Shown piece by piece: positions 16,785 to 24,298 of a stretch of 50,285 nt of DNA (positions are counted from its first letter, which is position 1; each line of letters opens with the position of its first letter). The notes under the pieces are model-generated. The model was given only the letters and a program-made list of their open reading frames with translations. It was not told the origin of the DNA and did not search any database. A program made the position numbers and the translations under genes. Location of the stretch: assembly GCA_017561085.1 (NCBI GenBank), contig JAFZDQ010000101.1, positions 1-50,285 of the forward strand. Reading direction: 5' to 3'. The DNA is from Lachnospiraceae bacterium (GTDB lineage: Bacteria > Bacillota > Clostridia > Lachnospirales > Lachnospiraceae).

Positions 16785-17174
16785 TTACCAAAAATCAAAT
16801 TCCTGCGAACCAATTTTGCATTGTTGATCCAGTTGCACAGCAGTGCCCAAACAATATATACACCTTCCCAGCCCAATCAACCACCCAATACTTAATATTG
16901 TAATCAGGCCAATACACAACAATAATATGCATATAAGTGTTCCCCATAACGGATTAATCAACAAACTCACAAATTGACAAGAAAAATAAGTTTTAACGAC
17001 CTTTCCTAACAGATTTAATAATATTTTTCCCGCATAAAACATTCCCACAAAATAAAAAGGTAAAAATAACATCAAATAATAATTACTTGTATATTCATTT
17101 CCAATAAGAACTAACGAGACAAGGAAACCAACTGTAGCGTTAATTCCGATTCTAATCATCTCTCTTTTAACCAT
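16785..17174 (-). CDS. Unknown integral membrane protein
   Basis: The 129-aa protein has about three to four membrane segments (residues about 7-25, 32-55, 66-77 and 78-112) and a short polar C-terminus. No family is recognised. AGGGAGG precedes the ATG, and the gene starts 13 bases after the degenerate VirD4-like gene. It could serve as the membrane anchor that the VirD4-like proteins of this operon lack. Confidence 0.65.
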   Translation of the reverse strand: MVKREMIRIGINATVGFLVSLVLIGNEYTSNYYLMLFLPFYFVGMFYAGKILLNLLGKVVKTYFSCQFVSLLINPLWGTLICILLLCIGLITILSIGWLIGLGRCIYCLGTAVQLDQQCKIGSQEFDFW

Positions 17175-17187
17175 AACGTACCTCCCT

Positions 17188-18330
17188 CTACCTCATGCAA
17201 ATGACTCCCTCCATACCATTTACCAAGTGAACAAAAGCGGCCCCCATCGGTAAATTAACGATATGTTCCGGCATTAATCGTAATTCTCTTCCATGCCTAA
17301 CAGTCATGGAGTTATTATAAGTAGTCATTGTTAAAAAACTCTTGTTTTGACCACTAGATATCTCCCTTATCAACTTATCGTATTCGCCAAAATAAGTTTC
17401 AGATATCATCTTAGCACTTCCATAACTTAAATGATTAAATACAACCACATTACACTTCCGATTTGATAAATGCATATTCGTATCCAGTTGCGCAATATCA
17501 TCAGCAGCTAAAATCATCCTAACGTTTCTATAGTTATCCTTAATCAAAGAACAATTCGGTAAATATACATCATCCAAAATCAAAGTAAAACGAATACCAC
17601 TTTCTGCCAATGCCTGTAATGCTTCCATACACTGTCTGGTAACAGACGCATTACTTCCGTATACCTCCTTTGTTAACACCATATTACTACTTAACATATC
17701 CGTAATTCCTACTCCATTATCAATAGCCACAGTTCTGGATAAATGTTCAATTCTACACATTCCTTTAACTGCTTTTTCCGCCATCTGTCTGTTAAATCTA
17801 CTCAATAAATCAAGTGCTCTATCTCTCTGTGAAGTGTTCATAAGCAAGTCCTGCTGCCATTTAACCCCCAACCAATCAATACTGTTAATTCCCTCTATCG
17901 AAACCGGTACTCCTAACACTTCACACACTTCAAATGCATATGCATAAAAGAATAACAATTCATCATCTGCCTTTTCCCCAGACAAAAGAGAAATAATTTG
18001 CTTCTTATTCATTCCTTTATAAATATTTCCTGCCCACTCTTTAGCACAGACACCACATTTATTTAAATTATCAGCTTTAAGAAAACGATTCCCATTATGT
18101 AACAACACAATTTTCCCACTAATTGTTCTCATCATACTCATGAGGAAAATACTTCTTTCTTCATCTGTACCGCCAGAGACCAATACCGATTTATCTTCCA
18201 TCCCACTGATTAATTCATCACGTTTTAACTTATTCTGAAACGGAAATGAATTGTCATTATTCAGTTTTGATATATGAGTTGCAAGATAATTATCCCTACT
18301 AGAAAACAATGTTGATAATAAAGAAGCCAT
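17188..18330 (-). CDS. VirD4-like protein with degenerate P-loop
   Basis: This 380-aa protein aligns by eye with the neighbouring 431-aa VirD4-like ATPase. The strand-loop-helix at Walker A is kept, but the loop reads SGGTDEERS (52-60) instead of GQTGSGKT. A Walker B-like strand FTLILDDVY (about 248-256) has its acidic residues. The C-terminal part carries the TraG-type pattern GRELRLMPEHIVNLPMG. It is therefore probably a non-hydrolysing paralogue that could join a mixed ring with an active subunit. TAGGAGG precedes the ATG. The genes are 12 bases apart. Confidence 0.65.
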   Translation of the reverse strand: MASLLSTLFSSRDNYLATHISKLNNDNSFPFQNKLKRDELISGMEDKSVLVSGGTDEERSIFLMSMMRTISGKIVLLHNGNRFLKADNLNKCGVCAKEWAGNIYKGMNKKQIISLLSGEKADDELLFFYAYAFEVCEVLGVPVSIEGINSIDWLGVKWQQDLLMNTSQRDRALDLLSRFNRQMAEKAVKGMCRIEHLSRTVAIDNGVGITDMLSSNMVLTKEVYGSNASVTRQCMEALQALAESGIRFTLILDDVYLPNCSLIKDNYRNVRMILAADDIAQLDTNMHLSNRKCNVVVFNHLSYGSAKMISETYFGEYDKLIREISSGQNKSFLTMTTYNNSMTVRHGRELRLMPEHIVNLPMGAAFVHLVNGMEGVICMR

Positions 18331-18342
18331 AGCCTACACCTC

Positions 18343-19638
18343 CTATTCAAAATAGAATTGAAACATATCCCCATTTACACATTTTACAAAACAATCCCCT
18401 GTATGCATTCCAATCACATCTTCATCTTCAAGGACCATGCTTTCTCGCCTTTCGCCACAAGTTCCTCCGGGACTCAAAACCATATACTCAGCAACTACTT
18501 TCCCGAAATCTTCAATCATATACTGACGGGTTAACACATCGTTTGGTCTAAAATAGAGTTTCGTACACATTCCTGAAAGTAATTTTTGACCATCATATTC
18601 ACCATATATAGAATAAAGTTGTGCTATGCTTTGCATTCCAAGAATCGAAATAAGACCCTTTGCTCTACCCAAATTTACTGCTTCTGCTATATCAGTTCTC
18701 CCCATAGTGGGTAATTCATCACATACAAGAATTACATTCCCTCTACTGCCATTTTGTGATAAAGTCTCCTTCAGAACGAGCTTGATAATTGAACTATAAA
18801 TCTTTACCTGACTATCTTTATAAGCCGGATCATAATTAATGAATAAAGCTTTTCCACATTTCTCATCAACAAATTCTCTTATTGAAAAATCACCATCCAT
18901 GGCAAAAATATCCACAAGCGAAGTTAATACTGTAGTCACTAACTCACCATATACGCCCAATCCTTGTAAATTATCCCCCTCTCCGAGAATCATCTTCAAA
19001 ACACCCGGTTCTCCTGACTTTTCAAGTAATTCTTTATAGTCTTCCGCGCTATATTGAAGGAAAAAATCTCTAAGTCCCTTATTTGTAAGTTTCTTTCTGG
19101 CATGCAGATTAGTCTTTGAACTGCGAATATAGGAAACTATCACACAATACAGTAATTCTCTCGCTCCATCTACAAAGAATTGTTCTTTTTGGTCTTTCTT
19201 ATCGGCAAATAAATGGGCTACAAATTCTCTTGTATTAAGTTCAATCATATTATCATCATATCCATCTTTTAAAATATCCTTAAACAGATTCCAGTGAACA
19301 CTCTGCTTTGAATTTTTCCCCTGCTCAATAATAAAATCTCCCTCTCTTACACATTCGTCAAAATCATTCTTGGCTTGTACAATTACCATAGAATAGTTTG
19401 ACGGAAGATTTTTTCTAAGTTCTTTTACCATCTTTTTGGCACAATATGTTTTACCACTTCCAGTCTGTCCAATCAGCGCAGTACCTTTCATTAACATTTC
19501 TTTTGTAAATGTAACCATACTTCTCTCGCCATTTACTGCCATACCATATAAGTTAATCGTAGATTCAGCATTTTTTGTGGGAAGATTTCTTTTAATATCA
19601 GTCCCCAAAACAACCCGTTTAACAGTATTTCCATGCAT
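18343..19638 (-). CDS. VirD4/TraD-type ATPase with intact motifs
   Basis: The 431-aa protein has Walker A GQTGSGKT (57-64), the following strand MVIVQAKNDF, and Walker B NVILVCDELPTMG (301-313). A motor-type region follows (AVNLGRAKGLISILGMQSIAQL) and then the nucleotide-sensing C-terminus with YMVLSPGGTCGERRESMV. This fits the VirD4/TraD/HerA superfamily of hexameric translocases. As with the other VirD4-like proteins here, no membrane helices are present. GGAAGGGG precedes the ATG. It sits between the toxin gene and the degenerate paralogue, and no relaxase is found in the window. Confidence 0.8.
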   Translation of the reverse strand: MHGNTVKRVVLGTDIKRNLPTKNAESTINLYGMAVNGERSMVTFTKEMLMKGTALIGQTGSGKTYCAKKMVKELRKNLPSNYSMVIVQAKNDFDECVREGDFIIEQGKNSKQSVHWNLFKDILKDGYDDNMIELNTREFVAHLFADKKDQKEQFFVDGARELLYCVIVSYIRSSKTNLHARKKLTNKGLRDFFLQYSAEDYKELLEKSGEPGVLKMILGEGDNLQGLGVYGELVTTVLTSLVDIFAMDGDFSIREFVDEKCGKALFINYDPAYKDSQVKIYSSIIKLVLKETLSQNGSRGNVILVCDELPTMGRTDIAEAVNLGRAKGLISILGMQSIAQLYSIYGEYDGQKLLSGMCTKLYFRPNDVLTRQYMIEDFGKVVAEYMVLSPGGTCGERRESMVLEDEDVIGMHTGDCFVKCVNGDMFQFYFE

Positions 19639-19642
19639 GCTA

Positions 19643-20152
19643 TCATCCCCTTCCGCGCAAATTGACTACTATATTGGACCCATGTGATCTTTTCACAGAA
19701 TTGCTTTCTTCATATGAACATCCTTTATCATACCTGATAAAATTACTTTCACATCTATAACAAGGATTCGACAATTCCAGCGTTTCCGGTGCCTTAGGCG
19801 GATTATCTCCAAAAGAATACATCGTTTTTGAAGAAACATCATAATAACCATTTGTTGGCGAATGGTAACCTGCTTTCTCTTCACCACTATTGTGTGCTTC
19901 TAAATGCTCCTCATGTGTCAAAAACTGAATATTATCTGAAGAGCCAGCATATTCAGGATATTCATTCACTGATTTCATGTGTTGCCCTTCATAGCCCTTC
20001 ACACGCCCTGTCTCCATTATCTCTTTTTGTTGTTCTATCGACCAATCTACCGTTCCTTTTCCTTTACTAACCAGTTCCTTCTCTCTACTCCAAGCATCTC
20101 TAACCGCTTTTTGCCTATCCCTGTTCAATTGAAGTTTTTCTTCTCTAGACAT
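19643..20152 (-). CDS. HNH/Endo VII-type nuclease toxin
   Basis: The 169-aa protein resembles the C-terminal nuclease domains of clostridial polymorphic toxins. After a helical lead (about residues 1-50) comes GYEGQHMKSVNEYPEYAG (His 58), then NIQFLTHEEHLEAHNSG (Asn 74, His 83, His 87), the spacing of an HNH/treble-clef nuclease. From memory, many relatives have EGHH at the first site where this one has EGQH. There is no secretion domain or signal peptide. The SUKH immunity gene ends 11 bases upstream. AGGAGG precedes the ATG. The likely role is an effector delivered by the operon's machine or an internal guard toxin. Confidence 0.75.
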   Translation of the reverse strand: MSREEKLQLNRDRQKAVRDAWSREKELVSKGKGTVDWSIEQQKEIMETGRVKGYEGQHMKSVNEYPEYAGSSDNIQFLTHEEHLEAHNSGEEKAGYHSPTNGYYDVSSKTMYSFGDNPPKAPETLELSNPCYRCESNFIRYDKGCSYEESNSVKRSHGSNIVVNLRGRG

Positions 20153-20163
20153 AAGAACACCTC

Positions 20164-20553
20164 CTAGTCGAGAGCTGCAAGCTCATCTTCTAAAAAATCT
20201 TCAAATGTTTCCCAGTCTAAAAACTCAGTACCGGTTTCATGATCAATCTGATAAATTCTTCCGTCCTTTCCTACTACGATTTCATCGCCAAATACCATAT
20301 ACCCAATTTTTACGTATTCCACTTCCGTAGCATCCTTGTTAATACTTAATAATTTATTAACCGGATAAAATGTAGTCCCCGGCACATTAATCTCAATACC
20401 GTCACTGAGGGCATACATATCCAATACTGCCCTAGGCAGTACCGGATACATCTGCTTTAATTCACAAAGCGCATCTAACGAAGCCGGAATATTTACCTCC
20501 AAACTACATTTTGATTCAAGTTTAAGAAGAAATTTTTCCACATTATTTCTCAT
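20164..20553 (-). CDS. SUKH (SMI1/KNR4) family immunity protein
   Basis: The 129-aa acidic protein has the SMI1/KNR4 pattern. An early helix is followed by LPRAVLDMYALSDGIEI, then TTFYPVNKLL, and the strand pair YMVFGDEIVVGKDGRIYQID, ending in an acidic helix. SUKH proteins are the commonest immunity partners of polymorphic nuclease toxins. Its gene precedes the HNH nuclease gene in transcription order, as expected if immunity must be made first. AAAGGAG precedes the ATG at 20553. Confidence 0.85.
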   Translation of the reverse strand: MRNNVEKFLLKLESKCSLEVNIPASLDALCELKQMYPVLPRAVLDMYALSDGIEINVPGTTFYPVNKLLSINKDATEVEYVKIGYMVFGDEIVVGKDGRIYQIDHETGTEFLDWETFEDFLEDELAALD

Positions 20554-20568
20554 TATTATTCTCCTTTC

Positions 20569-21756
20569 CTATTTGAGTTTTTTTGCCTCATCTCCATTAA
20601 CATCAATTACCATAACCTTGCGGTTTTGACTTGCTTTCTCTTCAATTTGTCGGCCGGTTTCATCCAAATCATTTTCATGCCAAGGATCATTAAATCCCAA
20701 ACCCATAGGCTGTAATTGACTGGGTGATACTCCCATATCAATCAATACTTCTGTCACCGCTTGTGCTCTTTCAGTTGACAACCACTCACAAAATTCTCTG
20801 TCCCCGGATGCAGTGGTTCCAATTACATATACCTTATTATTAGGATGGTCTATTAATTTTTCCGCAACCTCCTTTATACTTTCCATTGCAAGTTCTTCAT
20901 CCACAAATACAGCTTTATCCCCTACAAACTGTACCCTTTCATTATCTAGAACAAAAATATCAATTAGGTCGCCAATCTCAACTTCAATACTCTGTTCTTC
21001 GACATCAACAATAGATACGTTCGGGTAATTCTCATCTGATAATTCGGATGCTATATCCGAAGCAAAATCTACTGATTTTGCACCGCCTTCCAACAAAACT
21101 GTTTCCCAAATTTCCCGGAGTTTATTCTTCTGTTTATCGCTCAATTCCTCCTGCGGGCTGGCAGTTTGTCCGATATACATCCACACAATTCTTATGTCTT
21201 GCAAAAGCGGAAGCGCCTCTTCTTTTTTCAAGTTCTTAATAATATCTTCTACATCAGCCGAAAGCAAACCTTCTGTAAAATCCAAGTACCCGGTCGTTGA
21301 TAAGCCAGAATCCATAATCACCATTACTTTATCTACGCTCTCATCACTTCCCTGTAACGAAAATGCAGCAAGTTTAATAGCTTTCAACGTATCTACTTCA
21401 GCAACTTGCGGATGTGCTCGCTGTATTTCCACTAACAATTGCTCCGTAAACCTATTTGCTATTGACTTCTTCTTGCTCTCTGTCAATCCGCGAACTTCTG
21501 GTTCCGGAATGTCAGTCTGATAATACATTTTCGGATCACCATCTACACAAACAAACGCCACACTACCATATGTAGAACAACAACGGTATAATTCTTTTTT
21601 TACAGTAGGTGCACCACGAGGAATTTCCATAGAATTTTCATGATCCCCCACTACTACAGCAAGCGCAGTTTTTGAGTTTTCTGATTTATTGCAACCTGTT
21701 ACCATCCCCAATACCAGCAAACCAACCAATAACTTAACAAAAATATTCTTTCTCAT
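20569..21756 (-). CDS. Lipoprotein with OmpA-like C-terminal domain
   Basis: The 395-aa precursor starts with a lipoprotein signal (LLVGLLVLGMVTGC, lipidated Cys at 22). The body, about residues 30-200, looks like a beta/alpha domain with VMVIMDSGLSTTGYL. The last 130 residues carry an OmpA-like peptidoglycan-binding fold (SIKEVAEKLI, KVYVIGTTASGD, then STERAQAVTEVLIDMGVSPS and QNRKVMVIDV). It should be anchored outside the cell membrane and touch the wall. GGAGGAGGGG supports the start at 21756. It overlaps no gene but follows the multi-span membrane gene closely. Confidence 0.8.
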   Translation of the reverse strand: MRKNIFVKLLVGLLVLGMVTGCNKSENSKTALAVVVGDHENSMEIPRGAPTVKKELYRCCSTYGSVAFVCVDGDPKMYYQTDIPEPEVRGLTESKKKSIANRFTEQLLVEIQRAHPQVAEVDTLKAIKLAAFSLQGSDESVDKVMVIMDSGLSTTGYLDFTEGLLSADVEDIIKNLKKEEALPLLQDIRIVWMYIGQTASPQEELSDKQKNKLREIWETVLLEGGAKSVDFASDIASELSDENYPNVSIVDVEEQSIEVEIGDLIDIFVLDNERVQFVGDKAVFVDEELAMESIKEVAEKLIDHPNNKVYVIGTTASGDREFCEWLSTERAQAVTEVLIDMGVSPSQLQPMGLGFNDPWHENDLDETGRQIEEKASQNRKVMVIDVNGDEAKKLK

Positions 21757-21775
21757 AAGTCCCCTCCTCCATTTC

Positions 21776-22696
21776 TTACGCCACACCTTCTACCTTGAAA
21801 GATGCTCCATCTAGTTCCTTTACCTCTTCATTCATAAAAATGCGATTATCTTCATTTGCAATACGCATTTCTGCTGACAGTTTTGATGTTGCAGCGGGAT
21901 CTGCAAGATACTCTGCCAAATAGTGTCTCGCTAATGCTTTTAAAACGTTTGCTCTAGCACGGATTTCGTCAATAGCTGCATTCATAGAAGTTTCATCCAA
22001 TCTAAGGTCTCTTTCAACATCACTGTTCATCGTTTCAATGGCAGCTTCAATATCCGAAATAGCTTCATCCAGTTCAACATCTCTTCTCTCATGATATTCA
22101 AACCGTTTTCTGACTTCATCATCACTTACAAATGCAATACCAAAACCAATAATAGATGTCACCAAAGGACTCAAACTTAAAAGCATTACTACAGCAATGC
22201 TCTTATTTTTACTATCTTCATTCTCTTCTGACTCAATGATTTCTTCATTTGAAACAGTATTCTCAAGCTGCGCAGACTGACTTTCCGTCTCATACATATC
22301 GCTGTAAGCAAAGCGTAACAAAACTGTTCCAGTAAAAATCAGTAAAAATCCGATTATACAAATTATCATCATCGTCACTGCATGTCTCTTGGTTTTATAA
22401 ATCGCCTGATGTGCGAACTTCGCAATAATCAAGGGAAGCATATTTAATACAATCGCAATGCCAAATGCCATTACATATCCCATTAAGGCACTCTGTGTAA
22501 GACAAGCATCCGTGATACTGTGAATCACTATTCCATCCATAAATGAAAAAATCGGCACCAAAATAAGGTTTGCTTTGGAAGTAGCCCAAAAAGGATTTTC
22601 TACTTTATGTTCTTTATCAATCCCTTCCAGTCGCTTTGAATAATCATTTTCTCTTTCAGCAGCTTTTACACCACCATAATTCTGCATAGCTCCCAT
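21776..22696 (-). CDS. Multi-span membrane protein with cytosolic helical tail
   Basis: The 306-aa protein has about five membrane helices (residues about 42-60, 66-95, 103-125 and 166-190, with one long segment possibly paired). A charged helical tail of about 110 residues then follows (DVELDEAISDIEAAIETM). I do not recognise the family; it is not clearly MotA-like. Together with the OmpA-domain lipoprotein downstream it could form an envelope-spanning pair. TAGGAGG lies 8 bases before the ATG at 22696; the ATG two codons earlier is too close to that site. Confidence 0.7.
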   Translation of the reverse strand: MGAMQNYGGVKAAERENDYSKRLEGIDKEHKVENPFWATSKANLILVPIFSFMDGIVIHSITDACLTQSALMGYVMAFGIAIVLNMLPLIIAKFAHQAIYKTKRHAVTMMIICIIGFLLIFTGTVLLRFAYSDMYETESQSAQLENTVSNEEIIESEENEDSKNKSIAVVMLLSLSPLVTSIIGFGIAFVSDDEVRKRFEYHERRDVELDEAISDIEAAIETMNSDVERDLRLDETSMNAAIDEIRARANVLKALARHYLAEYLADPAATSKLSAEMRIANEDNRIFMNEEVKELDGASFKVEGVA

Positions 22697-22708
22697 AATC
22701 ATTTCCTC

Positions 22709-23170
22709 CTATTCCTCTTCTAAACTTGTCCCATGATAATAAATCTTTTTATACTTATTAAGTTTTACAAGATTCGTTTCTTTATCACGCTTAAAATCAG
22801 CCAGTTTGCTCTTACACTTAATGTAATCACCGTCATGCATATCATTTAACAATTTCATGATTGTATATACATGATCACATCTCTGCACTTTTACAAATTT
22901 AATTGCATCTTCACAGATTCTCTCAATTACTGCATCCATATAAGATGAATTGAAAAGGTCCGGATTACTCTTACTTAAAAACTCCATACAGTGTGTTTTA
23001 AAGGTTGCCTCTAACTGCGCTAACTGTGCAGAAATCTGATACTCTTTCGGAGACAACCCCTGATTAGGTGCATACATCGGAATTTCTACTGTAGTATTAA
23101 TCTGATTCGGATCATGGATACTTTTTTTCTCTGCAGGCACATTTTTAAACTTTCTATTTCTTTTCTTCAT
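22709..23170 (-). CDS. Unknown 153-aa helical protein
   Basis: This is a basic, mostly helical soluble protein starting MKKRNRKFKNVPAEKK, with a helix near SAQLAQLEATFKTHCMEFL. There is no known motif. The gene overlaps the end of the 228-aa gene by 17 bases, so translation is probably coupled. The ribosome binding site is GGGGGGCGG, weaker than most here. Membership in the ATPase operon is the only clue to its role. Confidence 0.65.
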   Translation of the reverse strand: MKKRNRKFKNVPAEKKSIHDPNQINTTVEIPMYAPNQGLSPKEYQISAQLAQLEATFKTHCMEFLSKSNPDLFNSSYMDAVIERICEDAIKFVKVQRCDHVYTIMKLLNDMHDGDYIKCKSKLADFKRDKETNLVKLNKYKKIYYHGTSLEEE

Positions 23171-23840
23171 TCAAACCGCCCCCCTTCACAATTGCATCAT
23201 CAAGCATAGAAATCAGTTTTTCACGATTATGAATATATTCTTTTCTTCCCTCGTAATCTTTCTTCTCCAAACAAGGGAAATGTTCAAGTTTTTCACCAGA
23301 TGTTTCTAATACCCCCTTCCAATATTTGCTGATACGCGAGCGAAAAATACCTTCCGCACGCTCTAAATGATGTTTTAAACTCTCGTCAATCATATCACTT
23401 GCTGCTCTCATCTCTGCAATCAACGTCAGAATCTCCACTTTTCTTTTTTCGTTCTGTAATGCATAGGCGGCATCTGCAGCGGCCTGTCTGAGATCATTCT
23501 CACTATTGCCACTAGATACTCTCACTCTCTTGGATGCAATCAGATTAAACTCTACTACTAATGCATGGGCTTCCGTAACCAAAGGTTCAAGATTTAACGC
23601 AGTTCTCAAATACATTTTGTTAATGTAACTATCAAACATGCGAGCCTTGTCATCAATATGAGGTGTAATATGTCCTTCACCCAGTTTACAAATCTGATTT
23701 TTCTGTGCATCTTTCTTACCGGCTCTTTTGTCCAAAAAGCGGAAATTAAGTACACCATTGATCCCAGGCATCTTAGGTTTTCTGCTTAAGATTCTTTTTA
23801 ATCTCTTTAACCTTTTAAACACTACTTTTGAGTTATGCAT
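23154..23840 (-). CDS. Unknown 228-aa helical protein
   Basis: The N-terminus is strongly basic (FKRLKRLKRILSRKPKMPG) and could bind nucleic acid or membrane. The rest, about residues 70-190, is predicted helical and coiled-coil-like (DLRQAAADAAYALQNEKRK). There is no recognised domain. AAAGGAGGATGG precedes the ATG. It is the second gene of the operon. Confidence 0.65.
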   Translation of the reverse strand: MHNSKVVFKRLKRLKRILSRKPKMPGINGVLNFRFLDKRAGKKDAQKNQICKLGEGHITPHIDDKARMFDSYINKMYLRTALNLEPLVTEAHALVVEFNLIASKRVRVSSGNSENDLRQAAADAAYALQNEKRKVEILTLIAEMRAASDMIDESLKHHLERAEGIFRSRISKYWKGVLETSGEKLEHFPCLEKKDYEGRKEYIHNREKLISMLDDAIVKGGGLNEEKK

Positions 23841-23867
23841 GTCCCATCCTCCTTTTGTAATTTCAAA

Positions 23868-24125
23868 CTACGAGTCTGATTCCTTAATTAATCCTCTCAC
23901 CTCATCTACCGGTATCATTACAATCGAATCTTTTATCTTTTGATTCAAAACAGCCTCATCTAATACAGTTAATTTCTTCCGTTGAAGTTTCTCTAACCTA
24001 AGTTTATAAATAACAATAGAAAAACAAAGAATCTGATTAAGTTCTTTTAGTAATGAAACCTCACTATCATTGTTAACATCTGAGGATATTTCTATTTCCC
24101 CATTTAATAGTTTTACTTGAATCAT
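23868..24125 (-). CDS. Unknown small protein, first gene of operon
   Basis: The protein is 85 aa from the ATG at 24125, with GGGAGG 5 bases upstream; a GTG two codons earlier is less likely. It starts MIQVKLLNGEIEI, then has a helical region SLLKELNQILCFSIVIYKLR and an acidic end. No family is recognised. It follows the candidate promoter at 24154-24181 and so opens the 14-kb operon. Confidence 0.6.
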   Translation of the reverse strand: MIQVKLLNGEIEISSDVNNDSEVSLLKELNQILCFSIVIYKLRLEKLQRKKLTVLDEAVLNQKIKDSIVMIPVDEVRGLIKESDS

Positions 24126-24153
24126 TGACACCTCCCTTTCTATCTCTAGATTT

Positions 24154-24181
24154 CTTATACATTCAGCATAACGCTTCTCAA
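24154..24181 (-). promoter_or_regulatory. Candidate promoter of the ATPase operon
   Basis: On the minus strand, TTGAGA (24176-24181) and TATAAG (24154-24159) are separated by 16 bases, about 30 bases upstream of the first gene. It is divergent from the promoter of the plus-strand gene at 24235. Confidence 0.45.
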
Positions 24182-24234
24182 CTACAAACGCATTCCTCTA
24201 TATGTCCAAATTTGCAAATGTATTATTAATATTT

Positions 24235-24263
24235 TTTACAACACCCAAATACTATGATATAAT
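24235..24263 (+). promoter_or_regulatory. Sigma-A promoter of the divergent 538-aa gene
   Basis: -35 TTTACA (24235-24240) and -10 TATAAT (24258-24263) are separated by 17 bases. The start codon lies 35 bases past the -10, with AGGAG between. Confidence 0.7.
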
Positions 24264-24298
24264 CAAATTATCTTAGACTATTCATAGGAGTTTATGCT

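Noticed and set aside
10802-24125. Integrative conjugative element
   Set aside because: Only VirD4-like proteins are present; I found no relaxase, VirB4, VirB6-like channel, integrase or attachment repeats.
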